Shown: positions 25,934 through 36,534, counted from the stretch's first letter. The stretch is DNA of 64,000 nucleotides from Balneola sp. (GCA_002694685.1 NZMW01000004.1:368632-432631), one strand, 5' to 3'. The notes: generated by a model not told the origin, from the sequence alone. Made by a program: numbers and translations.

Positions 25934-26908
25934 TTAGTTTTTGATTTTTTTGATTTCTTCGATGAAAGGAGGGAGTATTTTGTATAAGTCTCCAACAATT
26001 CCATAATCAGCGATTTCGAAAATAGGGGCGTCCGGATCCTTGTTGATGGCTACAATCACTTTGGAATTTGCCATACCGGCCACATGCTGTATTGCACCAG
26101 AGATTCCAACTGCGATATATAGTTGAGGAGATACGACTTTACCTGTTTGGCCAATTTGCAAACTTGGGTCGTAAACACCTGCTTCTGTTAGTGCTCGAGA
26201 AGCTCCAATTCCGGCATTTAGAGTGGATGCTAATTCTGAAATCAGGTTTTGGCCTTCTTCATCTTTAACTCCACGTCCGGCTGCTACAATAGATTCTGCT
26301 TCATTAAGGTCAATAGTGTCACCAGAGGCAGAAATGATTTCTTTAAGGGTAGATTTGAGTTCAGACTCATCCATGTTGAAGTCGATGTTCACGACTTCAG
26401 CTTCTGTAGGATTCTCAGCTAGTTCATAAGAACCGGAACGGACGGAGACTAATACTCTATCGCCTTTAGCTTCATTCTGGGCTATTATTTTAGCTGCCAT
26501 TACCGGCCGTTTAGCTTTAATTCCGTCGTCTGTAAGTTCAAATTCAGATACATCCGGCAAAACTGCTGCATTCTGATTTGCGGCCAAGGCACCTAATATA
26601 TCTTTTGTGCCTTCCGTAGAAGCAAATGCTACAACAAAAGGATTTGCTGCCTCCATTACATTAGCAAAAGCTTTCAGCAATGGTGTGTTCATGTGGTTTT
26701 TGAAAATAGGATCTTCAACGACATAGATTTTAGAAGCCCCATATTTCTGAACGCCTTCAACATAAGAAGATGCTTTTTCGTCAATAATAACAGCTTCCAC
26801 AGAATGACCACCTGATTCGGCTAAAGCTTTGCAATGAGATAAAACTTCTAAAGACGATCGTTTTATTTTGCCGTCTGAAATTGCGATGTGAGTTAAAATA
26901 GTGCTCAT
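25934..26908 (-). CDS. fixB: FixB / electron transfer flavoprotein alpha-like subunit
   Basis: A 324-residue ETF alpha-type protein. The FAD-binding C-terminal domain shows [39 protein letters not shown] and [20 protein letters not shown]. With FixA it forms the flavin heterodimer that takes electrons from NADH and splits them between FixC/quinone and a low-potential acceptor. It is downstream of fixA by 81 bp. Confidence 0.95.
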   Translation of the reverse strand: MSTILTHIAISDGKIKRSSLEVLSHCKALAESGGHSVEAVIIDEKASSYVEGVQKYGASKIYVVEDPIFKNHMNTPLLKAFANVMEAANPFVVAFASTEGTKDILGALAANQNAAVLPDVSEFELTDDGIKAKRPVMAAKIIAQNEAKGDRVLVSVRSGSYELAENPTEAEVVNIDFNMDESELKSTLKEIISASGDTIDLNEAESIVAAGRGVKDEEGQNLISELASTLNAGIGASRALTEAGVYDPSLQIGQTGKVVSPQLYIAVGISGAIQHVAGMANSKVIVAINKDPDAPIFEIADYGIVGDLYKILPPFIEEIKKIKN

Positions 26909-26989
26909 GAATAGTTCCTTTGAATCGTAAATTTTGACTTATGGATCAGAGTTTTTGTATTCAAACCTCTAATCTATCATTTCTAATTT

Positions 26990-27760
26990 CTAAAGTACGT
27001 TAGACTTGGTGTCAAGAAGTTGTGCTACTTCACGGGCTATTTCATCCGGTTCACCCTCAAACTTTTCACCTGCTTGTCGTTCTGGCTTTTCCTCATACCC
27101 CAAAACATTGGTATTAGGGGATAATGCATCTTCATCTAAACCCATAGAAGAAAGTTCAATCTGTTCAACAGGTTTCCGTTTGGAAGCCATAATTCCTTTT
27201 AAATTTGGAATACGCGGTTCGTTCATATCATTTGAGCATGTAACTGCACAAGGTGTTGGGAGCTCGATCATTTCCTGTCCGGAATCACCCTGACGTTTAA
27301 CAATCAGTTTTCCATCTTCAGCTTTCAAGCCAACCGCATTTGTTGTGTAGGGGAGGTCGAGTAATTCAGCAACCATACTTCCAGTTAATCCTGAATCAGT
27401 ATCCTGCGATTGTTTTCCAAGTGAGATTACATCGTACTCTTTATCTTCGAAAAATTTGCCCAGGATTCTAGCATAGGTTCCTGAATCATACCTTTCATCA
27501 CCTGATGTTTGAATGTGCGTTGCTTTATCAGCTCCCATAGCCAAGGCCTTACGAATGGTTTCTGACGCTTTAGCTGAGCCGATACAAACAACTTCAACCT
27601 CGCCACCGTGAGCTTCCTTAAGAACCAATGCTTCCTCAACAGCGGAGGCGTCGTAAGCATTAAGGATCATTCGGTCAGCATCTTGAATTAATTGCCCGTC
27701 TTTAATTTGCAAAGGTGCGTTAACATCTGGCACCATTTTAATACATACGTAAAATTTCAT
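26990..27760 (-). CDS. fixA: FixA / electron transfer flavoprotein beta-like subunit
   Basis: A 256-residue ETF beta-type protein, first gene of the fixABCX transcript. Visible blocks are IKMVPDVNAPLQI, NAYDASAVEEALVLKE, ALAMGADKATHI and GKQSQDTDSGLTGSMVAELL. The presence of fixC and fixX beside it separates this from an ordinary acyl-CoA-linked ETF. Confidence 0.94.
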   Translation of the reverse strand: MKFYVCIKMVPDVNAPLQIKDGQLIQDADRMILNAYDASAVEEALVLKEAHGGEVEVVCIGSAKASETIRKALAMGADKATHIQTSGDERYDSGTYARILGKFFEDKEYDVISLGKQSQDTDSGLTGSMVAELLDLPYTTNAVGLKAEDGKLIVKRQGDSGQEMIELPTPCAVTCSNDMNEPRIPNLKGIMASKRKPVEQIELSSMGLDEDALSPNTNVLGYEEKPERQAGEKFEGEPDEIAREVAQLLDTKSNVL

Positions 27761-28000
27761 TCGCTAAATTTTTAGTCTTCTAAAATTAAGTTATGGAACC
27801 GCTTTTTTGGGCGCCTAATATACAAAATTGGATTAGTAAATGTACGGATTCAAATACTCTTTTTCTGAATCTTAAGAATTAAATCCAATTGTCATTCTTA
27901 TAAAAAAGATATCTGACGAACCATTCCACATTTTAAGTTAAGATTATTTTTCAAAGACCGATAAGCTGGTGGTAAAGTATTTAATGTCAGCAAAGGACCG

Positions 28001-28576
28001 ATGAAAAAATTGGGATCAATTTTACTGCTTCTGTGCGTCTGGATATTACCTGTTAGTATCTTTTTGGCATTCTCACATTCTGAGCAAGCAACCCCGCTTG
28101 AAGGCAGTGTAGTGACTTCAGATGGGTTCCTTTCAGATTCACAAAATACGGTAGAGGTTGTTTTTTTTGGATATGCTGAATGTGCTTTTATATGTCCTAC
28201 CTCGGTATCAAAACTAGCGGATGTGATTTACTCTATCAAAGAAGATGATCCAGAAGTAAAGCTTGGGGGTTATTTCTTGGATGTAAATGCTGCATCACAA
28301 CTAAATCGAGCTCATCAATACAGTCAATTTTTCTCACCAGATATCGTAGGCGTAAATCTCAATAAGCAAGAACTCAATCAGCTTAAGAGAGATTTTGGGA
28401 TTCAGGTAAAAGATAATTTGGCAAAGGACGGAGAAATAAACCATACCGATCATTTTTACGTGCTTACTGAACTAAACAAAAATTGGAGTATTCATAAAGT
28501 GATATCCAATGATGTAAGCACGGAAAAACTTCAGCAAATTTTAACAGAAATCATTTCAAATAGATCAATAAAGTGA
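28001..28576 (+). CDS. Sco-like thioredoxin-fold protein (copper/redox), coupled to a chemoreceptor
   Basis: A 191-residue protein with an N-terminal signal or anchor (about 5-25) and a thioredoxin-like Sco domain. It has a CAFIC motif (Cys61, Cys65) in the Sco position and histidines in NHTDHFYVL (147 and 150), where Sco has its third copper ligand. It is shorter than the sco protein at 622 and has no C-terminal helix. Its stop codon overlaps the GTG/ATG region of the next gene, a methyl-accepting protein. It might bind copper or sense redox for that receptor; an oxidase-assembly role is also possible. Confidence 0.85.
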   Translation: MKKLGSILLLLCVWILPVSIFLAFSHSEQATPLEGSVVTSDGFLSDSQNTVEVVFFGYAECAFICPTSVSKLADVIYSIKEDDPEVKLGGYFLDVNAASQLNRAHQYSQFFSPDIVGVNLNKQELNQLKRDFGIQVKDNLAKDGEINHTDHFYVLTELNKNWSIHKVISNDVSTEKLQQILTEIISNRSIK

Positions 28577-30117
28577 AAATGAACAAATCAGGGAGTGGAT
28601 TATTATTACGATTATTTCCAGCATACGATAGCCGACTATCAAATGGTGTGCTGAGAGGGCTGAGCAATTCGTTTATCGATACTGACCGATTTATGATCAA
28701 ATTGTTGGCTCTCCACTGGGTAATTGCAGCTACTATTACAGCAATTCCATACAGTACTTATCTATTGGGAATTGTTGGTGGCGGGGTGATTTTTGGAGTA
28801 GCCTTTTTAGCTTTTCGTATTAATCCCGGCTCAGTTTGGAGTAGGATGACAATTGGCGCTGCGCTCATGGCTTTTTCAGTTTTATTCATCCAGCAGAACT
28901 TGGGTAAAATTGAACTCCATTTTCACATTTTTGTGGCTCTCGCATTTTTACTTAGATACAAAGATATCGCGCCTGTATTAACGGCAGCGGTAACCATTGC
29001 TGTACATCATGTGCTGTTCAATGCGGCTCAAATGTATGAGCTTAGTGTTGCAGGAACTCCAATTATGGTTTTTGATTACGGTTGTGGTTGGGATATCGTA
29101 GCGCTACATGCTGCATTTGTAGTTGCCGAAACTTTGACAATCGCTCGAATAATCATAAGCCTTACAGATGAGTACATTAACAATGCTGAGGTATTTGATA
29201 TTCTAGATGACTTAAATGATTCTGCCCGGTATACCAGTCAAGCAGCAGACTCCATTTCTAAATCTGGACAACAGCTGGCAATCGATGCTTCTGATAATTC
29301 TCAGGCGGTCGTTGATTCCAACGAATCGATCGAAGAAATGAACAAGAGAATTGTAGATTTAAATGATAAAACCGGAATTGTGAAGAATAAGGTAGATGCA
29401 ATTTCTTCTAATTCCGCGAAGATGAATGAATCTATGGAAGACCTGAAAAAATCGAGTAGTGATATTTCCAAAATCACTCAGATTATCGACAGTATTGCCT
29501 CACAAACAAACCTTTTAGCTTTAAATGCTGCTGTTGAAGCTGCACGTGCAGGTGAAGCTGGGAAGGGATTTGCGGTGGTTACTGAAGAGGTTCGTGTTTT
29601 GGCTCAAAAGACAGCCTCATCAGCTACTGAGATTGAAAAAATGGTTGAGGAAAATATTTATAAAGCCGAAGGAGGCACAAAAGTTTCCAGCCAAATATTT
29701 AGTCAAATCAATGAGCTCAAAGAATGGATAGAGACTGTACTTGAAAGCAGCGACGCTCAAATTGTACACTTAGATAATCTTAAGAGCACCATTCAGCGAA
29801 TAGCATCAACGACAGAAAGTACTTCGGGAGCCGCGCAGGAAAATGCAGCAACAGCCGAAGAGTTACAGGGGCAAATTCACACCCTGAAAACATCGATAGA
29901 AGAGATTAATAAAAAAGTAGCTGGGCAATCAGATGCCGTGATAAACAATTCAGATCCACACCATCCTTATATAAAAGAGGAGCTAAGCCAAAAATTTGTA
30001 TATGCAAATGGTGACCTTGATTTAGGTTCTACAAAGACGACTCGGACTTCGTTTGGTGAAGGACAATTATCAAATGGAAATGGATATACGAACGGGAAAA
30101 ATGGTCACGGACACTAA
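28573..30117 (+). CDS. Methyl-accepting chemotaxis protein with six-helix, His-bearing membrane input domain
   Basis: A protein of about 514 residues. The start is GTG at 28573 or, more likely, ATG at 28579. The N-terminal half is a block of about six membrane helices rather than a periplasmic sensor. It contains histidines at 48, 116, 118, 145, 146 and 179 (blocks [13 protein letters not shown] and [10 protein letters not shown]). The C-terminal half is a standard signalling coiled coil with the tip [18 protein letters not shown] and [13 protein letters not shown] Gly/Asn-rich tail ends it. The upstream gene encodes a Sco-like protein with overlapping stop and start, suggesting that the ligand is a metal, haem or redox signal (inference). 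Confidence 0.92.
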   Translation: MKMNKSGSGLLLRLFPAYDSRLSNGVLRGLSNSFIDTDRFMIKLLALHWVIAATITAIPYSTYLLGIVGGGVIFGVAFLAFRINPGSVWSRMTIGAALMAFSVLFIQQNLGKIELHFHIFVALAFLLRYKDIAPVLTAAVTIAVHHVLFNAAQMYELSVAGTPIMVFDYGCGWDIVALHAAFVVAETLTIARIIISLTDEYINNAEVFDILDDLNDSARYTSQAADSISKSGQQLAIDASDNSQAVVDSNESIEEMNKRIVDLNDKTGIVKNKVDAISSNSAKMNESMEDLKKSSSDISKITQIIDSIASQTNLLALNAAVEAARAGEAGKGFAVVTEEVRVLAQKTASSATEIEKMVEENIYKAEGGTKVSSQIFSQINELKEWIETVLESSDAQIVHLDNLKSTIQRIASTTESTSGAAQENAATAEELQGQIHTLKTSIEEINKKVAGQSDAVINNSDPHHPYIKEELSQKFVYANGDLDLGSTKTTRTSFGEGQLSNGNGYTNGKNGHGH

Positions 30118-30138
30118 GTGAATTTTGCCGGCTGAGTA

Positions 30139-31065
30139 CTAATTCTGTAAGCTTTCGTATTCAGATAAATGACCCTGATCGGTTTGTTGTAGCACATCAT
30201 ATGCTTCAAGCCTGACAGCGGTTTCAGCTTCATCGAATATGGCGGCAATTTCCCGGGATTTTGTATCAAAGAAAATGTCGAATAAATAGTTGCTGGTAGA
30301 TCTTCGCTTAACTTCTTGAATGGATTTCAAAGCAGTTAAAATTTCTTGTCGCGCTTTTTTGGGTTGATCTACAAATTGATCTAAACCGAGTCTGTGATAT
30401 CTATAATAAGCACTTCTCAGCGGCTGGTAGTTTGTGGAAACTAAATCAGTTACCAAGGTATTTTTATTTCTGCGGTTATTGGTACTTCTAGTCCAGCCGA
30501 CTACCGCCGTAGATTGAGCAAGGTTTACTATGTTTTGAGCTTTAACAAAGTATTCTTCACCTCCCAACTCAGAAAAAGTATCAAAGTCGTAGCCAAGCAT
30601 CATGTAGCAATAGTAATCAATGAATCCCGTAATGGCTTCAAATTGAAGTTCGTCATGAATTAACGACTTGCCCTCAGGATAATTGAACTGCCAGGCATTA
30701 TCACTTAACAAAACAGTTGTGGTGCGCGCCGTGGAGTTAAAGATCGGGCGTTCAACCTGAAACACTACCTCAGCAGAAAAAGTGAAGTCAGAGGTGCTGC
30801 TGGTCATCAAAATTTGAATTTGGCAGTTAATACGCTCTAGCTCTTCAAAATCTTCTTCTGTCCACTGGTAGTCATTGATATAGTTCTCGAGAGTGGGTTT
30901 TAAATTTTTGAGATATTCGAATGAAGACCCTTCAAGCTGGTCAGTATTAATTTCGACAACACATTCGAATTCCTGAGCAAGAGCTTGAGTGGGGAGCATC
31001 AAAAAAAGAATCCCACAAAAAAGGATCTGCTTTATTACTTTGAGAATGGTTCTTGTATAGATCAT
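30139..31065 (-). CDS. DUF4835 exported protein
   Basis: A 308-residue protein with a signal peptide (about 11-30, ending QALAQ) and the DUF4835 pattern (EFECVVEINTDQLEGSS, FIDYYCYMMLGYDFDTF, WTRSTNNRRNKNTLVTDL). The family is common in Bacteroidota and, in some species, linked to envelope or secretion functions; its activity is unknown. Its start is only about 24 bp from the divergent start at 31090, so the two promoters must lie in each other's 5' sequence. Confidence 0.85.
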   Translation of the reverse strand: MIYTRTILKVIKQILFCGILFLMLPTQALAQEFECVVEINTDQLEGSSFEYLKNLKPTLENYINDYQWTEEDFEELERINCQIQILMTSSTSDFTFSAEVVFQVERPIFNSTARTTTVLLSDNAWQFNYPEGKSLIHDELQFEAITGFIDYYCYMMLGYDFDTFSELGGEEYFVKAQNIVNLAQSTAVVGWTRSTNNRRNKNTLVTDLVSTNYQPLRSAYYRYHRLGLDQFVDQPKKARQEILTALKSIQEVKRRSTSNYLFDIFFDTKSREIAAIFDEAETAVRLEAYDVLQQTDQGHLSEYESLQN

Positions 31066-31089
31066 ATTGTTGATTATAATAGCGCCCTA

Positions 31090-31908
31090 ATGATACGAAT
31101 ACAACGCCTTCTATATAAAATTTCTTTGAGTTTAATTTTGGGATTGTTCTCCCTGCCGGCACATGCACAACTTAACATGGGGGCAAAAGGCCTGGGGATG
31201 GGACAAGCCACTACCGCACTTCCCGGTTACGACTGGTCCTTGTTTTCAAACCCGGCCTTAGCTAACAACGAACAAATTGCCGTAGGATTTTACGGCATCC
31301 GAAATTATGGCTTTGCAGAGTTAACTGATATGTCTGCCATCAGTACCATACCAACAAAGTTTGGAGTCACTTCTTTGGGATTTCACAGATATGGAGACAA
31401 GCTATTTAGTGAAACCCGTGCTCGGTTGGGGATTAAAAATGAATGGCGCTTGCTTCACTTTGGAGTCGCTTTAAATTACAGCCACATTTCTTTTGGGGAA
31501 GATTACGGAGCCGGTGGAGCTATTGGGGTTGATGTTGGTATTGCTGCTGAAATCACAGAAAGCCTGTGGGTAGGAGCGAAATCAACCAATCTAAATCAAC
31601 CAAGCTATAAGGGGATAAGGGAAGACTTGCCCAGAGAAGTTGCGATCGGATTCTCTTATGGACTAAATGAGTTGGCATTGCTCGCCTTTGATGTTGTTAA
31701 GGATGTGAATTTTCCTGTTTCATATCGGGGTGGGTTGGAAGTTAAAATTATTGAAAACCTAAAAGGTCGGGTAGGTCTCTCAACGGAACCGCTGACCTAT
31801 TCGCTTGGTTTTGGGTATGGCAACAACAGGTGGGATATCAATTTTGCTGTTCAGCAACATCAGGAATTGGGTCTGAGTCCGGGTCTGGATTTTATGCTAT
31901 TTTTCTAA
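31090..31908 (+). CDS. PorV/PorQ-like outer-membrane barrel protein
   Basis: A 272-residue protein. I use the ATG at 31090, since it begins a signal peptide (MIRIQRLLYK to PAHAQ), rather than the reading 35 codons longer that would overlap the DUF4835 gene. The mature part starts NMGAKGLGMGQATTALPG, then LFSNPALANN, the signature of PorV/PorQ/UPF0164 barrels. Alternating strands continue to a terminal Phe (LDFMLFF), a BAM-type end. Some relatives act in type IX secretion. The stop overlaps the next start as TAATG. Confidence 0.85.
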   Translation: MIRIQRLLYKISLSLILGLFSLPAHAQLNMGAKGLGMGQATTALPGYDWSLFSNPALANNEQIAVGFYGIRNYGFAELTDMSAISTIPTKFGVTSLGFHRYGDKLFSETRARLGIKNEWRLLHFGVALNYSHISFGEDYGAGGAIGVDVGIAAEITESLWVGAKSTNLNQPSYKGIREDLPREVAIGFSYGLNELALLAFDVVKDVNFPVSYRGGLEVKIIENLKGRVGLSTEPLTYSLGFGYGNNRWDINFAVQQHQELGLSPGLDFMLFF

Positions 31909-33971
31909 TGAAAGTTAGAATTATATGCATATCGATCTTTAGCTTTTTTGGGGTGATGGCATTTTCAACTATCCAACTATATGGTCAGGATACAACAGCA
32001 TCAAGTGTAGAAGAACAGCTTGAAAAGGCTTTCGAAGAATTGGATTCGGAAGAATCGGGTTTGGATGGTGAGCAACTGACCCAGTTTTTGGAAGACCTCG
32101 CAGCAAATCCGGTAAACATTAATAGCGGGGGTCTTGATGAATTATTGCAGGTTCCAGGAATAAACCTGAAAATTGCTCGGGCTATTATCGATTTCCGAAA
32201 GAATAAGCCTTTTGAAAGCAGAAACGAGCTGCTGGACGTTCGGGGAATCGGCGAGGCAACTTACCAGCGGATGTCGCCCTATGTTTCTATTGGCGGTGCA
32301 CAAGATCAATTTCGTGAAATGTATATGAGGCCTGAATATTGGCTCGCCAACCGAAAGTTCGAGGTGTTTTCTCGATATCAACAAAACCTGCAAACAAGAG
32401 AAGGGTTTGAGGAACCCGATTCAGCCGGGGGGTATCTGGGGAATCCTGTAAAATATTATCAGCGATTTCGAATGACCACAAATCACTTGTCCGTCAACCT
32501 AACACAAGAAAAAGATCCCGGAGAGACTCTTCAAGGCATTACGGGTTTTGACTATAATTCCGGCCACTTGGCACTCACCAATAATGGAAAGCTTAAAGAC
32601 TTTGTGGTTGGTGATTACAGTCTCAGCTTTGGTCAGGGATTAGTGTTATGGACCGGTGGTGCATTCGGTAAAGGTCGGGAAGTAACCGGCACCATCAGTA
32701 AAAATGAGCGCGGGATAAAGCCTTACTCATCCGCTCAGGAAACCGACTTTTTCCGAGGTGTTGCGGCAACCTATGGAGAGACTATTGAAGTTACTGCTTT
32801 TTACTCAAATCGCCCCAGAACGGCTTCAATAATTAGCGGAGATACTACCCGGTTTCCAACCTCAAGTGGATTTCATCGCACTATAAATGAGCAACAAAGA
32901 AAGAATAATATCGATCAGATGGTTGTAGGAGGTCGTGCAAGGGTTGATACGCCCATTGGTCTGATCGGTGCCAGTGGATACTATAATTCTTTCAGTAGCT
33001 ATATTGCTCAGGGTACGTCTTTAAGTAACCTTTATGATTTCGAAGGTTCGGAGAATTCAGTATTGGGAATAGATTATAGAGGCCTGCTGGGGAATGCTTT
33101 TGTATTTGGAGAGATGGCCCGAAGTCAAAACGGAGGCCTTGGAAGTGTCGCCGGTGTTGAGGCCCCGCTGGCAGATAATACCGATTTGGCAATCTCGTAC
33201 AGAAACTACCAGCGTGATTTTCAGTCCTTCATGTCCAGCGGATTCGGAGAACGATCATCATCCCCGCAAAACGAAGAAGGGTTTTATGTAGGATTACGGC
33301 ATAATCTTAATCAAAAAGTAACCCTAAGTGGATATTTTGACCAGTACTACTTTGCTTCCCCCCGATTTGGTGCTACACAAGCTACTTCGGGTTTTGATAT
33401 GTTAGGTCTGGCTGAGGTGTTTTTTAATTCACGATTAAATATCTATGTATTAGTAAGAAATGAAATTCAGGATGAAGCATATGTCCAAATAAACCCGAGG
33501 GGATCAGAAGAACTTTTCTTAGGGAAAGAAAAGAGAGCAAGTATTCGTACCAACTTCGAATATTGGGTGAGTTCAAGCGTTCGCCTGCGCTCAAGAGTTG
33601 AGTTTGTCCGCAACAAAGAAGCCGGTGCAGGTTGGGAATCAGGGTTTTTGATCTATCAGGATATACGAATTCAGCCCATCAACAAATTACGAATTGATGG
33701 CAGAGTTTCCCTTTTTGATACAGATAGTTTCACTACAAGAGTCTATCAATTTGAAAGTGATTTGCTCTACGTATTATCGAATACAGTATTATATGATCAG
33801 GGACAGCGGGCTTATGTAGCCATAAAATATGAAGCGGCTGAATTTCTTGATGTTTGGTTTAAGTATGGAATCACTATCTTTGAAAACACCCAGACGATAG
33901 GAAGCGGTCTAAGTGAAGTGGATGGGAATGTTAGAAATTCGATTGGTTTGCAGGTAAGATTACAATTATGA
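31908..33971 (+). CDS. Exported helix-hairpin-helix protein with probable outer-membrane barrel
   Basis: A 687-residue protein; the ATG at 31908 overlaps the upstream stop and starts a clear signal peptide (to about residue 26). An acidic helix is followed by a ComEA-type double HhH domain (about 68-125: DELLQVPGINLKIARAIIDF, then LLDVRGIGEATYQRM). The remaining 560 residues are strand-rich, with aromatic alternation and the C-terminal ending VRNSIGLQVRLQL, as in outer-membrane barrels. HhH domains usually bind DNA non-specifically, so a DNA-uptake or extracellular DNA role is possible. It forms an operon with the PorV-like gene. Confidence 0.85.
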   Translation: MKVRIICISIFSFFGVMAFSTIQLYGQDTTASSVEEQLEKAFEELDSEESGLDGEQLTQFLEDLAANPVNINSGGLDELLQVPGINLKIARAIIDFRKNKPFESRNELLDVRGIGEATYQRMSPYVSIGGAQDQFREMYMRPEYWLANRKFEVFSRYQQNLQTREGFEEPDSAGGYLGNPVKYYQRFRMTTNHLSVNLTQEKDPGETLQGITGFDYNSGHLALTNNGKLKDFVVGDYSLSFGQGLVLWTGGAFGKGREVTGTISKNERGIKPYSSAQETDFFRGVAATYGETIEVTAFYSNRPRTASIISGDTTRFPTSSGFHRTINEQQRKNNIDQMVVGGRARVDTPIGLIGASGYYNSFSSYIAQGTSLSNLYDFEGSENSVLGIDYRGLLGNAFVFGEMARSQNGGLGSVAGVEAPLADNTDLAISYRNYQRDFQSFMSSGFGERSSSPQNEEGFYVGLRHNLNQKVTLSGYFDQYYFASPRFGATQATSGFDMLGLAEVFFNSRLNIYVLVRNEIQDEAYVQINPRGSEELFLGKEKRASIRTNFEYWVSSSVRLRSRVEFVRNKEAGAGWESGFLIYQDIRIQPINKLRIDGRVSLFDTDSFTTRVYQFESDLLYVLSNTVLYDQGQRAYVAIKYEAAEFLDVWFKYGITIFENTQTIGSGLSEVDGNVRNSIGLQVRLQL

Positions 33972-34098
33972 ATGTATCTTATTTAAAAATCTTGAATTAA
34001 CGATTCATATATTTTTAATTTCATGTTATTTGCTATTTTAGTGCGTCAAGAAATCAATTTATAATATTGGGGAAACTTAGGTTAGGGTTTTAGTAGCT

Positions 34099-36534
34099 AT
34101 GAATGTCGGAAAAATATTTTTGTTGGGTCTTAGTATTGTTTTAGTGTCAACTACTTTGTATGCACAAACATCTGTACAACAAGAACTATCAAGTAGAAAT
34201 TTAACGTTAGCTCAGGCTCAGCAATTAGCAAGACAGGCAGGTGTTAATCCAAATGATCCTAATCAGCTTGCTCGTGTTGCCCGTAGTCAGGGGGTTTCTG
34301 AGGAGCAAATCCAGGAATGGTTGGTAGATCTTAGGCTAAGAAACGGGGGGGATACTACAGATAGTCAATTTCAAGATTTAAGTGGAAATGCTACAACTTC
34401 CAATGATATTGTAGTTACTTCAGAATCGAGCCAAAATGACAAACCAAATACCTCAGCAAGTGCAGGAAATAGTAATCTTGAATATTTTGGATATAACATT
34501 TTTTCTGATACACCTGATCCCTTCAAGCCAAGAGCAGTAGGTCCTGTAGGGGATGGATATGTAGTTGGTCCGGAAGATCAATTGAGACTTACCGTTTGGG
34601 GGGCTACCGAGTTTCAGTATGAACTATTGGTTGATGTAGAAGGTAGACTCCTAATACCTAATATTGGTATGGTTACTGTAGCGGGGCAGAAATTATCTGA
34701 ACTACGGGAATCGTTGAAAATACGACTTGGAAAAAGCTATTCTGGTTTATTAAAGAATCCACCAACTATTTTTATGGACTTGACGGTGACAAGACTACGC
34801 CCGATTCAGCTATATGTGTTGGGTGAAGTAAAAAACCCTGGGGGATATACAATCAATTATAATTCTAACATATTTAATATTTTATATAGTGTTGGCGGAC
34901 CTAAAGTTTCAGGTTCTTTAAGAGATGTTAGAGTTATTAGGGATGGCCGGCAAATAGCTTCCATAGATTTGTATGATTTGCTTTTAAAAGGCACTGAGAA
35001 TCAGAATATATCTCTACAGAATAACGACAGAATTTTTATTCCGCCAAGAAAAAGTAGTGTTTCTATTGAGGGGCAAGTGAAGAGACCAGCGATTTATGAA
35101 CTAAATGAAGATGAAGATGTTAATGTATTGCTTGAATTTTCCGGAGGCATCAAACCGGAAGCTTATGGTGATCGTTTTCAGATAAGTAGGGTTATACCAA
35201 TTGAAGAAAGACAGAATCCTAGTTTTGCCAGAGAAATCACTGACTACTCTCTAAAAGAAGTCTTAATGGGAGGGACAAATATTAAACTTTTTGATCAGGA
35301 TAGGGTTAGGTTATTCAAAATTTCTGATGTTTCTGACGACTATGTTGAAATAAATGGTCAGGTAAATCAAGCAGGAACATATGAGCTGTCTGACGACATA
35401 CAGACTGTTAGAGATTTGATTATTGCCGCAGACAGTTTGCAAGACGATGCATTTTTTGGGAGAGCGTTACTGACACGAACCTTAGATGATTCAACCACTG
35501 AATTATACAATCTTGAACTGGATGAACTCATGCAAAATGAAAATTCCAGTTTCAATATGACTCTTCAAAAAAGAGATAATGTCCAAATTTTAAGGAATAC
35601 TGTTGAACTTATAGATCAGCGATATGTAAATATTACAGGCGAAGTAGTGAATCCAGGACGATTCTCGTATAGTGAAAATATGACCCTGGAAGATTTGATT
35701 TTAAAGGCCGGTGGATTCAGAGAGGGGGCTTATATTGGTGATGTTGAAATAACAAGAACTGAAAAAACAAGCAATAAATCTTTAATCGCAAGCAAGCTTA
35801 CACATGAGTTAGTTTCTGATTCAGATAAAAAGGATGATTTTTATTCGGTGGAATATTTTTGGCCTATGCTAGATAATGCCAAAGAATTTAATTTAACACA
35901 TAGAGACCAAGTTTATATAAGAAAAAATCCAAGGTTTAAGGAACAGCAGTTTATAACCTTAGAAGGAGAGGTTGAATTCCCAGGTGTTTATACAATTCTT
36001 TCAGAAAATGAAAAATTGTCAACAGTTATTCAGAGAGCAGGTGGGTTAACAAATGAAGGATATGCTTCCGGAGCACGTCTGAAAAGAGGTAACCAAGAAG
36101 TAATTATCGACATGGATGAATTACTCAGAGGTGACAGAACGCAAGATATATTTGTAAAGTCTGGTGATACTGTTCGAGTCCCCAAAATACCTAATACCGT
36201 TCTTGTAACAGGAAATGTAGCTTTAGATGGGTTTATTAAATACAAGGAAGGAGAAAAGCTTACCTATTATCTGGATCAGGCTGGAGGCATGCAACAAGAT
36301 AGCTATAAATATGTTCAGCTAACGCAAGCTAATGGCGCAATTTATGAGGTTAAAAGAAGAGGGCTTTTCAAAGACAATCCTACTGTTGAAGATGGAGCAC
36401 GAATTAATGTAATATATGAAGCGCCTGAGCCTGAAGGTGCAAAGCCTGATGCTGGAGAGATACTACAAAAATCGGTTGCTACATTAACAAGTGCATTAAC
36501 TATTATTATTCTCGCAGAAAGGGCTTTTAATTAA
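34099..36534 (+). CDS. SLBB-repeat polysaccharide export protein (Wza-like)
   Basis: An 811-residue outer-membrane exporter component. A signal peptide (1-22) and low-complexity N-terminal region precede the Poly_export domain (about 153-232, GPEDQLRLTVWG and LLIPNIGMVTVAG). Then come six SLBB-like repeats between about 236 and 770, each starting like LYVLGEVKNPGGY, VSIEGQVKRPAIY, VEINGQVNQAGTY, VNITGEVVNPGRF, ITLEGEVEFPGVY and VLVTGNVALDGF. A hydrophobic helix near the end (LTSALTIIILAE) may cross the outer membrane as in Wza. The gene is visibly more AT-rich than most neighbours, common for polysaccharide loci. No Wzc or glycosyltransferases lie beside it. Confidence 0.92.
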   Translation: MNVGKIFLLGLSIVLVSTTLYAQTSVQQELSSRNLTLAQAQQLARQAGVNPNDPNQLARVARSQGVSEEQIQEWLVDLRLRNGGDTTDSQFQDLSGNATTSNDIVVTSESSQNDKPNTSASAGNSNLEYFGYNIFSDTPDPFKPRAVGPVGDGYVVGPEDQLRLTVWGATEFQYELLVDVEGRLLIPNIGMVTVAGQKLSELRESLKIRLGKSYSGLLKNPPTIFMDLTVTRLRPIQLYVLGEVKNPGGYTINYNSNIFNILYSVGGPKVSGSLRDVRVIRDGRQIASIDLYDLLLKGTENQNISLQNNDRIFIPPRKSSVSIEGQVKRPAIYELNEDEDVNVLLEFSGGIKPEAYGDRFQISRVIPIEERQNPSFAREITDYSLKEVLMGGTNIKLFDQDRVRLFKISDVSDDYVEINGQVNQAGTYELSDDIQTVRDLIIAADSLQDDAFFGRALLTRTLDDSTTELYNLELDELMQNENSSFNMTLQKRDNVQILRNTVELIDQRYVNITGEVVNPGRFSYSENMTLEDLILKAGGFREGAYIGDVEITRTEKTSNKSLIASKLTHELVSDSDKKDDFYSVEYFWPMLDNAKEFNLTHRDQVYIRKNPRFKEQQFITLEGEVEFPGVYTILSENEKLSTVIQRAGGLTNEGYASGARLKRGNQEVIIDMDELLRGDRTQDIFVKSGDTVRVPKIPNTVLVTGNVALDGFIKYKEGEKLTYYLDQAGGMQQDSYKYVQLTQANGAIYEVKRRGLFKDNPTVEDGARINVIYEAPEPEGAKPDAGEILQKSVATLTSALTIIILAERAFN

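Noticed and set aside
30985-31089. Upstream extension of the PorV-like gene
   Set aside because: The added 35 residues would overlap the divergent DUF4835 gene and precede the signal peptide; the ATG at 31090 begins a proper signal sequence.
31830-31907. Upstream extension of the HhH-domain gene
   Set aside because: The extra 26 residues are a frame-shifted reading of the PorV-like gene; the ATG at 31908 overlaps its stop and starts a signal peptide.
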